A DNA stretch of 64,000 nt from J054 sp964613615 (lineage in GTDB: Bacteria > Pseudomonadota > Gammaproteobacteria > Steroidobacterales > GCA-2729495): the NCBI GenBank assembly GCA_964613615.1, contig CAZTIB010000129.1, positions 1-64,000 of the forward strand, given 5' to 3'. Every line of letters starts with the position of its first letter. Position 1 is the first letter of the stretch. Shown piece after piece: positions 9,318 to 17,873 of this stretch. The notes under the pieces are model-generated. The model saw nothing but the letters and a program-made list of their open reading frames with translations, was not told where the DNA came from and did not search any database. The translations under genes and the position numbers were made by a program.

Positions 9318-9512
9318 GCCCTGTTCCTCCAGGCGACCCGGTGCCGCCCGACACGATTGTTGCTACCTATTCTAGTTTCGAAGCAGCCGGGGAAAGAGAT
9401 TATTGCTGCCGTCGGCACCGGGAATTCCCCATTAATTGTCCACTCTGCGGTCACCCGATGTGCTACAGGGCCCCGCGCCGCCCTGGGGGAGCAAATGGTG
9501 CCTGCCCCAAGG

Positions 9513-10526
9513 TCACTGCACGGCAGGGATCACCCGCTCCCCAATCAGCCTGATGCCGTGCGCCTGGTGCTTCTTCAGCTCCAGAGAGATTTCCGTGCAA
9601 CCCGCTGCTTTTAGTTCCAGCAGGTGCTCCAGCACGTGATCCATATTGTCGGTTGCCGCCGTCAGCGTCAGGTGGTCGACGCAATCGTCGAGAATCCGGT
9701 CCGGCAGACCGGCCACCGAATCTGCGTCTTTGGCTGCCATCGCGTAAATCTGGGGTACGTGATCCAGGATCAGCTGGAAGTCTTCCGCGTTCATGAACTC
9801 GCTCATCATGTATTCGCGGAACAGCGCGCGGAAACCGATCCAGCGTTTCGCCTCGTGGCGGGCCTCGGCGAGGTCGTCGTAAACGTACCAGGCCATAAAG
9901 TTATTGAAGCGAAATACGCCCGGGTCCCGGCCAAATTCACCCAGCTGGCCCTTCACCGAACCGACGGCTTGCGTGGTGAGAGCGGGTGACAGATCGCTCA
10001 TCATGATGCCGTCGGATGCACGCGCCGACATTTTCAGCATCTGCGGGCGATTGGCCGCCGCGTAGACCGTCGGTGGTGGCGCGGTGACCCACTGCGGGTC
10101 ATAACCGTTGATCTGGTACAGCTCGCCCTGGTAACTGAACGGGCGCTGGTGAATGCAGCCCATGACGATGTCTATCGCCTCGCGCACCGCGCGCACGCGC
10201 CGGGACCGGTCGATCTCCAGGGCCATGGTGACTTCACCGCCACCACCGATGATGGCCTGCGCGCGCCCGGGGCAGATCTCGTTCAGCGTCAGCAGGTTCA
10301 TCGCAATGCGAAACGGGTGCAGCTCATAAGGGCTCAGCGCGATGGGTCCAACGCGAATGCGGCGGGTGACTTCGGCGAGTTTGGCCAGGTTGGAGAACGG
10401 GTCGCGGCCGTCGAGATAGCTCGCGCACCAGATGGCGCGAATGCCGTTCGCTTCGGCCAGCAGGCCCAGCTCGGCCAGTTCCGCAGATGTCAGGTGGGAG
10501 TCGAGTACCAGGTCGATATCCATCAT
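9513..10526 (-). CDS. LLM-class (luciferase-like) flavin oxidoreductase
   Basis: A TIM-barrel flavin- or F420-dependent oxidoreductase of the bacterial luciferase-like family. Visible hallmarks are DIDLVLDSH at the start, IRVGPIALSPYELHPFRIA, GRAQAIIGGGGE, a substrate loop ending TVYAAANRPQMLKMSARASDG, and the C-terminal DHLTLTAATDN segment. The length of about 337 aa is normal. The start is one of two adjacent ATGs (10526 or 10523). It follows the secreted nuclease gene by 7 bp on the same strand, probably through read-through. Substrate unknown. Confidence 0.85.
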   Translation of the reverse strand: MMDIDLVLDSHLTSAELAELGLLAEANGIRAIWCASYLDGRDPFSNLAKLAEVTRRIRVGPIALSPYELHPFRIAMNLLTLNEICPGRAQAIIGGGGEVTMALEIDRSRRVRAVREAIDIVMGCIHQRPFSYQGELYQINGYDPQWVTAPPPTVYAAANRPQMLKMSARASDGIMMSDLSPALTTQAVGSVKGQLGEFGRDPGVFRFNNFMAWYVYDDLAEARHEAKRWIGFRALFREYMMSEFMNAEDFQLILDHVPQIYAMAAKDADSVAGLPDRILDDCVDHLTLTAATDNMDHVLEHLLELKAAGCTEISLELKKHQAHGIRLIGERVIPAVQ

Positions 10527-10533
10527 CAAGCCT

Positions 10534-11229
10534 CTATCGTTGCGCGCAAATACTGCGTTCGCACGGCAGGCCGTCACCGTCACCGTCCATGGCGGTCAGC
10601 CCGCATTGATTCAGGTAGAACTTTGCCTCATCGCAGGAGGCCATGTCGCGGCAGGAACGCTTGTCTCCGCACCCTTCCGGCAGCGTCTGGGGCGCAGGTC
10701 TGTCCGCGGCTTTGCGGCACGCCCCCCGCGGCAGCCGGTCGCCGCCCCACAAACCGCGCCTGTCGGCCCGCGCTTCGGCCTCCAGGTCGTAGAGCCGCTG
10801 GTCCTCCGAAAAACGGCAGTACACGGCTGCGAGGCCCATGCGGACCAGTTCCGCATTCACATCGGTGTCGTTCAGGAACACGCGCCCGACGATGCGGTCG
10901 TACTTGTCGACATCGAACAGGCGCACCGCGATGTCGCGGTCGCGCACCATGCGCGATAAGGCCTGCCGGGCGGTGTCGGCATAGGGCTCGCCCTTCTCCG
11001 GCGTGTCGATCTCGGCCAGCCGAATCTGCACCGTCGCGTTGTCCGGGGTCCTCAAGACCAGGCTGTCGCCGTCTTTCACCTTCGTGACACGGCCATAGAT
11101 GAAGCCATCTTTTGGCAAGGCCGCGGTGCCGGAATCGACGTCTTCTGCCGGTACGCAGGCCACCAGCAGCAGAAAGCACGCGCCGGTACGCGCAAGCGCC
11201 TTAATGCTTGTGGTCGTGATCCGCGCCAT
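10534..11229 (-). CDS. Secreted thermonuclease-like lipoprotein with Excalibur domain
   Basis: A staphylococcal-nuclease-like (SNase) protein exported as a lipoprotein. The signal peptide ends in a lipobox LLVAC (Cys25). The SNase domain runs from about residue 42 to 165, with VKDGDSLVL, IRLAEIDTPE and the YDRIVGRVFLN strand; Arg70, Asp75 and Glu78 lie in the catalytic region. The last about 45 residues contain CRDMASCDEAKFYLNQCG and DGDGDGLPCE, the Excalibur calcium-binding motif. The start at 11229 is favoured because it places the signal peptide correctly. This overlaps the 3' end of the FmdB gene by 29 bp, so the two are probably co-transcribed. Confidence 0.85.
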   Translation of the reverse strand: MARITTTSIKALARTGACFLLLVACVPAEDVDSGTAALPKDGFIYGRVTKVKDGDSLVLRTPDNATVQIRLAEIDTPEKGEPYADTARQALSRMVRDRDIAVRLFDVDKYDRIVGRVFLNDTDVNAELVRMGLAAVYCRFSEDQRLYDLEAEARADRRGLWGGDRLPRGACRKAADRPAPQTLPEGCGDKRSCRDMASCDEAKFYLNQCGLTAMDGDGDGLPCERSICAQR

Positions 11230-11524
11230 GCCCGTGGGAATGCGAATGGCCATGATCGTGGCTGTGGGCGCCGGCCGGGCTGTGGGAGTGTTCGGCGTGG
11301 GGCGTAGCCTGGTCGAACATGTGGCCGCGCCGCACGGTTTTTTTCAGCTCGGCCTTTGGCTTGCGCCAGCCCTTGCCCTGCAGCTGGAAGGCGGGCGCTG
11401 ACAGCAGTTTCTGCAGCGCCGCTTCGCCGCATGCCGGGCATTCGGTGAGGGGTTCGTCGGCCAGTCTCTGCAGCGCGTCGAACGCGTGACCGCAGGATTG
11501 GCACTGGTAATCGTAGATCGGCAT
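11201..11524 (-). CDS. FmdB-type zinc-ribbon protein with His-rich tail
   Basis: A small protein with an N-terminal FmdB/CxxC regulatory zinc ribbon: MPIYDYQCQSCG then ECPACG (Cys8, 11, 29, 32). Roles proposed for this family include regulation and metal handling; none is proven for most members. After residue 75 the protein carries a long tail with about 13 His alternating with Ser, Asp and Gly (HSHDHGHSHSHGHG), a likely nickel/zinc/copper-binding stretch not present in most family members. At 107 aa it is longer than the usual 70-90. No nickel- or zinc-transport gene is adjacent. Confidence 0.85.
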   Translation of the reverse strand: MPIYDYQCQSCGHAFDALQRLADEPLTECPACGEAALQKLLSAPAFQLQGKGWRKPKAELKKTVRRGHMFDQATPHAEHSHSPAGAHSHDHGHSHSHGHGADHDHKH

Positions 11525-11589
11525 AGACAGCTCTTTTACAAGACTTGGCTTTGCCCGCAGTATAGTGCGTTCTCTCCGCCCGCCGTGAA

Positions 11590-12039
11590 GTGAGTGCCAC
11601 GTTGAGCCATCAGAACCCGGATGACGACGAGATTCGCAGCATCCTGACCGGCATCGCCACAGTGGCCATGGCCGGTGCATCAGACAAATCCAGCCGCCCG
11701 GTGTACGGCGTGTCCCAGTTTCTCCAGCGGCAGGGGATCCGTGTCATCCCGGTGAACCCGCGCGTCGCCGGCAAAGACATACTGGGAGAGACTGCCTATG
11801 CTCGTTTGCAGGACCTCCCGGAACCGGTGGACATGGTTGACTGCTTCATCAATTCGGCACGGGTCGGCCCCATCGTGGACGACGCGATTGAGATTGGCGC
11901 GAAAGTCGTCTGGTTGCAGCTCAACGTGATCGATGAGGTCGCGGCAGCCCGGGCCGCCGCGGCCGGACTCACCGTCGTGATGGACCGCTGCCCCGCCATC
12001 GAATGGCGCCGGTTAGGCATCGTCAGCACCGATTCCTGA
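11590..12039 (+). CDS. CoA-binding protein (YccU family)
   Basis: A Rossmann-fold CoA-binding domain protein of 149 aa, the normal size for stand-alone YccU-type proteins. Typical elements are IATVAMAGASDKSSRP, SQFLQRQGIRVIPVNP, the acidic VDMVDCFINSARV stretch, and VWLQLNVIDEVAAARAAAAG with VVMDRCPAIEW at the end. Its role in bacteria is not established. Translation appears to start at GTG (11590). The stop overlaps the greB start (TGATG), so greB is translationally coupled. A TATAGT box at 11561 could be the -10 of a promoter, but no good -35 is seen. Confidence 0.85.
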   Translation: MSATLSHQNPDDDEIRSILTGIATVAMAGASDKSSRPVYGVSQFLQRQGIRVIPVNPRVAGKDILGETAYARLQDLPEPVDMVDCFINSARVGPIVDDAIEIGAKVVWLQLNVIDEVAAARAAAAGLTVVMDRCPAIEWRRLGIVSTDS

Positions 12040-12530
12040 TGGGACGCTGGCGACCACCCCCACCCAAGTCTTCGCCGTACATCACGCCGGCGGGCTACGA
12101 CGCGCTGCAAACGGAACTGAAAGAACTCTGGGTGCGCCGCCGTGACGTCGTGAAGGCCCTGGCGGCGGCGGCGGCCGAGGGCGATCGCTCGGAAAACGCC
12201 GAGTACATCTACCGCAAGAAGGAACTTGGCGGCATCGACCGCCGCATCCGCTACCTGCAAAAGCGCCTGCCGAATCTCAAGGTTATCGATCGAGCACCGG
12301 AAGCGAATCGCGCCTACTTCGGCGCGTGGGTGGAACTGGAAACCGAGGCCGGTGAACTGGTGGAGTACCGCATCGTCGGCTCCGACGAAGCCGACCCGGC
12401 GGCACAGGCCATCAGCATGGATTCACCATTGGCCCGCGCGCTGCTGAAAAAAGCGGTCAATGACGATGTGGAACTGGTTATCGACGACTCACGCACCAGC
12501 TTTGTGGTCACCGGAATTCGGTACCGGTAG
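12039..12530 (+). CDS. greB: Transcription elongation factor GreB
   Basis: GreB inserts an N-terminal coiled coil into the RNA polymerase secondary channel and stimulates cleavage of backtracked RNA. The coiled coil contains the tip motif GDRSENAEYIYRKKELGGID (about residues 47-66), with the Asp/Glu pair that coordinates the catalytic Mg. The C-terminal FKBP-like domain includes WVELETEAGELVEYRIVGSDEAD and DVELVIDD. The length of 163 aa is typical. The start ATG at 12039 overlaps the stop of the CoA-binding gene by one base. Confidence 0.95.
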   Translation: MGRWRPPPPKSSPYITPAGYDALQTELKELWVRRRDVVKALAAAAAEGDRSENAEYIYRKKELGGIDRRIRYLQKRLPNLKVIDRAPEANRAYFGAWVELETEAGELVEYRIVGSDEADPAAQAISMDSPLARALLKKAVNDDVELVIDDSRTSFVVTGIRYR

Positions 12531-12599
12531 CGGTGGGCGTTTGCCCACGTTCCAAGCGTCGACGATACTGCAGATCAACAAGAACAACAGGTGTCGAAA

Positions 12600-13628
12600 A
12601 TGAATGCGATCCCGGAGATTCACGCCCGGCCGGCCCGTGCCCTGCCGGCGGAAGGTGACAACGGACTCTATTCCCAAACCTGGTATCCCATCTGCCTCAG
12701 CGCGGAGCTGACGGCGGACGCCATCGTCGGCCGGGAATTTCTCGGCGGCCGGGTGATTGCGTTCCGTGACGCAAACGGCGACGCTTGCGTGACCAGCGCC
12801 TTTTGCGCCCACCTTGGCGTAGACCTGCAGTGCGCAGTGCTGGTAGACGGGCTGGTGCGCTGCCCGTATCACCACTTCCACTACGACGGCAGCGGCCAGG
12901 CCGTGAAAATCGGCAACGGCGAGAAGCCGCCGCCGGCAGCTCGGCTGTATCGCTACCCGACGGTCGAGAAATACGGTCTCGTGTTTGCCTTCAACGGCGA
13001 CGAACCCTTGTTTGACGTGCCGAGTTTCTCTTTGCCGGACGAGAAGATCGCATTCCACGCCTTCAAGACCCCGATGCACTTCTCGGTGGATCCCTGGGTG
13101 ATCATTTCCCAGACGCCGGACCTGAACCACACGCAGTTCCTGCACGGTCCGGAATTCGCCCCGCAGTTCGAGATCCCGGAGATGAAATTCACGAACTACT
13201 CGGGGCACTACTCGGTGGACGAAGACCTGTATTTCGACGCGTCGGGTGTATTCAAGGAACTGCACGCGAACATCTACGGCACCAACATCGTGCAGCTGGA
13301 AACCATCATCAACAACATGTGGACCGGCGGCACGGCGAGCCTGGTGGCGCTCGGGCCGGACTCCTGCGAGGCCTATGGCATCAATGCGGTGAAGAAGGCC
13401 GATGTCCCGGGACAGACGCCGGAAGCCTGCCAGCAGGTGCTCGACGGGCTGAAAGCCATGAACATGCAGGTGATGAGCGAAGACCAGAGCGTCTACCAGA
13501 ACATCCGCTTCGTGCAGGGCACGCTGCTCGAGGTAGATCGCGAGCTGGCCCGCTATTTCGATTACCTGCGCGCCTATCCGCGAGCCAACCCGGGCCGCGA
13601 GTTCATCAACGGCGACGGGAGATCCTAG
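12600..13628 (+). CDS. Rieske [2Fe-2S] oxygenase-like protein
   Basis: A second Rieske non-heme iron oxygenase alpha subunit, shorter than and divergent from the one at 8160. The Rieske ligands are C69-x-H71 and C88-x2-H91 (CAHLGVDLQC...CPYHHFHYD). The probable mononuclear iron ligands are D174, H177 and H182 (DLNHTQFLHG). The long C-terminal half is rich in beta-forming residues (FTNYSGHYSVDEDLYFDASG), as in substrate-binding domains of this superfamily. ATG at 12600 is preferred over an in-frame GTG 9 bp earlier. No dedicated reductase is near. Substrate unknown. Confidence 0.85.
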   Translation: MNAIPEIHARPARALPAEGDNGLYSQTWYPICLSAELTADAIVGREFLGGRVIAFRDANGDACVTSAFCAHLGVDLQCAVLVDGLVRCPYHHFHYDGSGQAVKIGNGEKPPPAARLYRYPTVEKYGLVFAFNGDEPLFDVPSFSLPDEKIAFHAFKTPMHFSVDPWVIISQTPDLNHTQFLHGPEFAPQFEIPEMKFTNYSGHYSVDEDLYFDASGVFKELHANIYGTNIVQLETIINNMWTGGTASLVALGPDSCEAYGINAVKKADVPGQTPEACQQVLDGLKAMNMQVMSEDQSVYQNIRFVQGTLLEVDRELARYFDYLRAYPRANPGREFINGDGRS

Positions 13629-13807
13629 AATCCGAGGTCGACGGGGCATTCACCAAGGATCCTGACGTCGCTGACACCCGATTCCTGAGCCGAACGGGGT
13701 AGCCAAGCCCCTCTCGCCACGGCGCGAACTGTGACCCGCATCGCATCAGCAACCCTCCCCTAAGCCCATCATTCCTAAATCCTTTTTCGGGCGTGGGAGT
13801 GGGCAAG

Positions 13808-14764
13808 ATGGCCAGAATTATTGGCAGATTCATGATCGTCACCAGCACAATCTGGCTGGTGGCTTGTGGCGGCGGTGGCGGTGGTGGTGGCGGCGCAGCG
13901 CCGATCACGGCCAACGCTGTCATCACTTCACAAAATGTGCCGGCCATTGCCGGTGCCGTAGTCGGGGCCACTGAAGGCACCCAGAGCATTGCCGACCTCG
14001 GCGGCCTGGCCGCGCCCGTCGGCCCCGGTGCCCTGCCCGTGCAGGAAGCCAACGCCGGGGCGCCGCCCACCGCGGAAGTCACCGTCGGCCCCGACATGAC
14101 GCCTTGCCTCGTGACCGGCACGCAGACCTTCTCGGCCGAGATTGCCGACCCGGCAACGATGTCCGGCGGTGACTCGATCTCTCTCCTGTTCTCCCTCTGC
14201 GACGAGGGCGACGGAACGGTCATGGACGGCGGCTTTGATTTCGTCGTGCAATCGTTCCAGGGAGACCCTCTTACCGGCGCATTCCTGTTCAACGTCGGTG
14301 TCACGGTATCCGGCCTCTCGATGACCGAGGGTGGCGAGACAACCACGCTGTCCGGTGACATGACCCTGACGGTCGACACGTTGAACCCGCCCTCTGCGGC
14401 CATCAGCGTCTACGGCAGTTCGCTGACCGTGCTGTCGGGTGTCGAAACCGGTTCGTTGTCAGAGTTCTCGATTGTGACCACCGTTGATCCGCTGGCCGGC
14501 ACCACACTATTTGAGCTGAACGGCTACCTGATGAGTTCCGAATTTACCGGCGACGTGCATTTCTCCACGACGGCAGCCTTGCAGCTGGACGTTGCGGGCG
14601 ATCCGTCGACAGGTGAGGTCGTCATCACCGGTGCCGACGGCGCCACGATCACGATGCGTATCGTCAGCGCACAGCAGGTGGAACTGGATATCGACCTCGA
14701 CGGAGACGGGTCGATCGACGAAATGCAGGTGACGACCTGGGCGGATCTGCAAGGCTCAACCTAA
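13808..14764 (+). CDS. Poly-glycine-linker lipoprotein of unknown function
   Basis: I do not recognise a family. The N-terminus is a lipoprotein signal with lipobox LVAC followed by nine Gly in a row, a flexible tether often seen in environmental gammaproteobacterial lipoproteins. The rest (about 280 residues) is Thr/Ser/Gly/Asp-rich and low in basic residues, consistent with an extracellular beta-rich domain. Near the C-terminus DIDLDGDGSIDEMQV resembles a calcium-binding dockerin/EF-like loop. The start is the ATG at 13808, or a GTG 15 bp upstream. It stands alone and is followed by a clear terminator. Confidence 0.75.
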   Translation: MARIIGRFMIVTSTIWLVACGGGGGGGGGAAPITANAVITSQNVPAIAGAVVGATEGTQSIADLGGLAAPVGPGALPVQEANAGAPPTAEVTVGPDMTPCLVTGTQTFSAEIADPATMSGGDSISLLFSLCDEGDGTVMDGGFDFVVQSFQGDPLTGAFLFNVGVTVSGLSMTEGGETTTLSGDMTLTVDTLNPPSAAISVYGSSLTVLSGVETGSLSEFSIVTTVDPLAGTTLFELNGYLMSSEFTGDVHFSTTAALQLDVAGDPSTGEVVITGADGATITMRIVSAQQVELDIDLDGDGSIDEMQVTTWADLQGST

Positions 14765-14801
14765 TCACCTGACTCATAAAAAGGCCATTTCCGGATGGCG
14801 C

Positions 14802-14836
14802 AGAAAACCCGCCTTTAAGGCGGGTTTTCTTTGTTT
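14802..14836 (+). terminator. Rho-independent terminator
   Basis: The stem AGAAAACCCGCCT (14802-14814) pairs with AGGCGGGTTTTCT (14818-14830) around a 3-nt loop, followed by TTGTTT. It ends the lipoprotein transcript and, being symmetric with A-rich flanks, may also serve the convergent gene that ends at 14842. Confidence 0.9.
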
Positions 14837-14841
14837 GACAC

Positions 14842-15396
14842 CTACGCCAACGGCGATTCGTCGGCCACGCGGCGCTCGTCAATCAGCGTGTAGCGATCCA
14901 GCGCACCGTTGCGATACCACAGCCAGGTGCGGCCGCGCTGCTGGCCGTCGGCCGCAGTCTGAATCATCTCGTGGCAGGTGATCTCCGGCTGCGCGTTAAA
15001 ACCGAAAGTCAGGTACAAGGTGTCGGCACTGATTTCCCACAGGCTGCCGTAAATGCGGCCGTTGTCCCAGGTCAGCTTGCCGTCGGCGTAGGCGGCCTCG
15101 AACACGATGGACCGGGTTTGCCCGTCCGGATAGGTGTAGTAGCTGTCTTGCCGATAGGCGCGCGCATTGTCTTCTGACAGGCTCACCCGAATCCTGAAGT
15201 CGTACTGCTCCACCAGCTCGCCGTTCGGTCGCACGAAGCGGTAGGTACCGTCCCAGCGGCCCTCGTTCAGCGCGATCAATGGCAGCCCTGCATAGATCGT
15301 GTCTTCAGCCTGCGCACCGGGCGCCATTGCGGCAACCCCGGCAGCAACCGCAAGCACCTGTCTGCGAGTTGGCTTCAGTAAATGGCTCAGGGGCAT
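14842..15396 (-). CDS. Tat-exported beta-rich (lipocalin-like?) protein
   Basis: A 184-aa protein of unknown function. The N-terminus TRRQVLAVAAGVAAMAPGAQA looks like a twin-arginine signal peptide. The mature part alternates hydrophobic and aromatic residues in strand-like blocks (RWDGTYRFVRP, YDFRIRVSLSED, TLYLTFGFNAQPE, GRTWLWYRNG), which suggests a small beta-barrel such as a lipocalin/DUF3598-like fold. That fold call is a guess from pattern only. The ATG at 15396 is chosen because codons further upstream would extend the protein into the promoter of the divergent aldo/keto reductase, which is also Tat-exported. Confidence 0.7.
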   Translation of the reverse strand: MPLSHLLKPTRRQVLAVAAGVAAMAPGAQAEDTIYAGLPLIALNEGRWDGTYRFVRPNGELVEQYDFRIRVSLSEDNARAYRQDSYYTYPDGQTRSIVFEAAYADGKLTWDNGRIYGSLWEISADTLYLTFGFNAQPEITCHEMIQTAADGQQRGRTWLWYRNGALDRYTLIDERRVADESPLA

Positions 15397-15548
15397 GGCG
15401 CGCTCCGATTCTGCGGATGACGTGCAGAGCCTACCGGACCCCGCGGGCCCGCGCGGGCGCCCGATGCACCGGTGCAGAATGCGCCGCGCCGCCGGCCGTG
15501 GCAGGATCGACACATCGAACAAATCTGTAGGTACGCGAGGGCGAACAA

Positions 15549-16448
15549 ATGAATCGACGCGACCTGTTGCAGGGTGCCGCGGGCGCCACACTGGCTCTCA
15601 AGACCGGCGGGCTCGGGGCCCAGGGCAGCGGCCTGCTCGAGAACCCGATTCCGGGCACGGACGAGACGCTGCCGGCCATCGGCATCGGCACCAATCGCTA
15701 CGCGGTGGGCGACGACAACGAAAACCTGCAGCTGCTCCGCACGCTGCGCAGCTTCAGCCAGCTCGGCGGCACCGTGATCGATACCGCGCCGATGTACCGC
15801 TCGTCGGAAACGATCCTCGGCAGGCTGATCGCCGAGCTGGAGATTCGCGACCGGATTTTTCTCGCCACCAAGAGCGACCGCGACCGGGGCGACGGTGGCA
15901 TGACGCGAGTTGAAAACAGCTTTCAGCAGCTGCGCACGGATAGCGTTGACCTGATGCAGGTGCATAACCTGCGCGGCCTGGACATGCTGCCAAAGCTGCG
16001 CGAGATGCAGGCTGCCGGGCAGATTCGTTACCTCGGCATCACCACCAGCCGTGACGTTCAGTTCCCTGAGTTCATCCGCGTGATGCGCAGCGAGAAGCTC
16101 GACTTCATCCAGGTGAATTATTCGCTGAACGATCGCGAAGCCACGGAAACGATCCTGCCGCTGGCCCAGGACCTCGGCCTGGCCGTGCTGGTGAACGTGC
16201 CGCTCGGGCGCGGTCGCCTGTTCCGCGCGGTTAAAGACCGGCCACTACCCGACTGGGCCGCCGAGTTCGGCGCTCGGAGCTGGGCCCAGTTCTTCCTGAA
16301 GTACGTGATCGGCCACCCGGCCGTTACCTGCGCCATTCCCGGCATGCGCAAGGCCAGCCACGTCGAGGACAACCTCGGCGCCGCCACCGGGGCACTGCCC
16401 ACACCGGCCCAGCGGGCCCGCCAGGAAACCTGGTTCGACAATTTGTGA
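15549..16448 (+). CDS. Tat-exported aldo/keto reductase
   Basis: An AKR-fold oxidoreductase of 299 aa. The N-terminus NRRDLLQGAAGATLALKTGG is a twin-arginine signal, so the protein is likely folded with its nicotinamide cofactor before export. The catalytic tetrad is intact: Asp78, Tyr83 (APMYRSSE), Lys108 (LATKSD) and His139 (MQVHN). VLVNVPLGRGRLF and the C-terminal CAIPGMRKASHVEDNLGA form the usual NADPH-binding region. An exported AKR is unusual because free NADPH is absent from the periplasm. It is divergent from the other Tat substrate at 14842-15396. Confidence 0.85.
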   Translation: MNRRDLLQGAAGATLALKTGGLGAQGSGLLENPIPGTDETLPAIGIGTNRYAVGDDNENLQLLRTLRSFSQLGGTVIDTAPMYRSSETILGRLIAELEIRDRIFLATKSDRDRGDGGMTRVENSFQQLRTDSVDLMQVHNLRGLDMLPKLREMQAAGQIRYLGITTSRDVQFPEFIRVMRSEKLDFIQVNYSLNDREATETILPLAQDLGLAVLVNVPLGRGRLFRAVKDRPLPDWAAEFGARSWAQFFLKYVIGHPAVTCAIPGMRKASHVEDNLGAATGALPTPAQRARQETWFDNL

Positions 16449-16551
16449 AGCGGTTCCGCCGCGCCTTCACAAACTACTCGAATCACGGTTGCCAAATGCC
16501 TGAACCTTGGAGATACTCCAGCTCTGGCCCCACAAACCCAGGAGGTGATCC

Positions 16552-16632
16552 ATGTCTAGTGAGATATCGCAGGTAACCAACCAACCTTTGCGTCTCGGCT
16601 TGGCTACGGAGCAACCTCCGGGTTCAAGCTGA
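16552..16632 (+). CDS. 26-aa small ORF behind a near-perfect Shine-Dalgarno
   Basis: Bases 16540-16551 read AGGAGGTGATCC, complementary over its full length to the 3' end of 16S rRNA, but only a few bases before the ATG at 16552. The reading frame encodes 26 residues beginning MSSEISQVTNQP and ending with TGA at 16632. A rho-independent terminator follows about 50 bp later. No Tyr and no PqqA-like motif are present. It may be a real short peptide, a leader peptide or part of a small RNA. The spacing of the SD core to ATG is acceptable. I cannot assign a function. Confidence 0.4.
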   Translation: MSSEISQVTNQPLRLGLATEQPPGSS

Positions 16633-16682
16633 CCGTTGGGATCTTCGCGATCCAGAGGTTCGGGGTTACCCGATCTCACGGA

Positions 16683-16710
16683 GGCCCGCACAAGCGGGCC
16701 TTCTCTTTTT
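16683..16710 (+). terminator. Rho-independent terminator after the small ORF
   Basis: The stem GGCCCGC (16683-16689), loop ACAA and GCGGGCC (16694-16700) are followed by TTCTCTTTTT. Orientation fits the end of the small ORF or the aldo/keto reductase transcript. It lies 20 bp past the stop of the convergent hydrolase gene. Confidence 0.8.
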
Positions 16711-16730
16711 CTGGCCGTCTGCGCCGACTC

Positions 16731-17861
16731 TCAGGCGGGACTGCAGGGTTCCGTCGGGGCACCGCCGGCTCCGGCACCCACCCGGCGCCGCATCCAGTCC
16801 AGCATGATGGCGAAATTGTCCGGCGCGTTGCGGTGCAGGTTCGGGTTGTGATCGGTGTCGGCAATCACGACGGTTTCCAGGCACGCCTCCGGGCCAAAGA
16901 ACCGGGCTTCGTGGGCAACGACCGAATCGTGGTCGGTGCAGTCCAGGTCACCGCCGCACACGACGAAATCATCTTCACCCAGCAGTATCAGCACAGGCAC
17001 CGTGAGACCTATGGACTGCGGTCCGAAGTACTTGGCACTGGATAGGACTTCACCCAGAGCGGTGGGCTGACGATTCAGTTCATCCGTCTCGATCACTTTT
17101 TCATCCGCATTTTCCAGGGTATAGAAAGTCTCCCCCCGGCTGTCGGGTTTCGAGATCACGTAGGTCGGGTCCACCAACTGGCCCACGAAGGGTCCCTTGA
17201 AGGCCGCGAAGTCCACGCCGGTGCGCATGGCCATCGTGAAGCCCGGGTTGGTGTTGTGGGCAAAGCCGGTCAGGATCACGCCCGCGACGCTGTCCGGATA
17301 ACGCAACGCGTGGGCAATGGCGGTGACTGAACCGAAGGAATGGCCCACCGCGGCTACCGCAGGAAACGCATGGGCGTCATTCAGAGCGGCGATGACCTGC
17401 TGCAGCACATCGGCCTGCCGATCGACATTCAGCAAGATGCCTGGCGGATGGTCGCTGCGGCCAATACCGAGGCGGTCGAAATGGAAAGTGGCGTAGCCGT
17501 CCCTGAGGGCCGCCCGCACGTAGGAATAGGTGTCTGCCTGGTACGGAAAGTCCCAGTAGACCGACCCGTAGCCCGAGCCGGAGACCAGCACCTGCAGCAC
17601 CCGGCCTGCCGGTGACCCCGGGGCGCAGAGATCGCCCACCACGTCGTGCTCGAACAGGCTGTTCGCCGACAGTTTGACCGGGATCACGAACTCGGTGCAG
17701 GTGACACCCGGCATCTCGGCAACAGTCTGCAACGCCGCACCGTCGGGCCCCTGCAATGGACGGCCCATCCCGCCGGACTTCAGAACGCTGAGCAGAATGG
17801 CAACAGCGACCAGCACGGCCACCACCCCAAGCACGCGTCGGGTTCGGGAACCCCTTGCCAT
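16731..17861 (-). CDS. Membrane-anchored or secreted alpha/beta hydrolase
   Basis: An alpha/beta-hydrolase-fold protein of 376 aa. An N-terminal hydrophobic helix (about residues 9-26) follows basic residues, so it is exported or anchored. The nucleophile elbow is GHSFGS (near residue 173). The acid is probably in LLGEDDFVVCGG and the catalytic His in ADTDHNPNLHRNA. Two Cys around CGGDLDC could form a periplasmic disulfide. It is separated by 12 bp from an exported protein gene upstream and is presumably co-transcribed with it. Substrate unknown. Confidence 0.85.
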   Translation of the reverse strand: MARGSRTRRVLGVVAVLVAVAILLSVLKSGGMGRPLQGPDGAALQTVAEMPGVTCTEFVIPVKLSANSLFEHDVVGDLCAPGSPAGRVLQVLVSGSGYGSVYWDFPYQADTYSYVRAALRDGYATFHFDRLGIGRSDHPPGILLNVDRQADVLQQVIAALNDAHAFPAVAAVGHSFGSVTAIAHALRYPDSVAGVILTGFAHNTNPGFTMAMRTGVDFAAFKGPFVGQLVDPTYVISKPDSRGETFYTLENADEKVIETDELNRQPTALGEVLSSAKYFGPQSIGLTVPVLILLGEDDFVVCGGDLDCTDHDSVVAHEARFFGPEACLETVVIADTDHNPNLHRNAPDNFAIMLDWMRRRVGAGAGGAPTEPCSPA

Positions 17862-17873
17862 TCCGGTGCCCGT

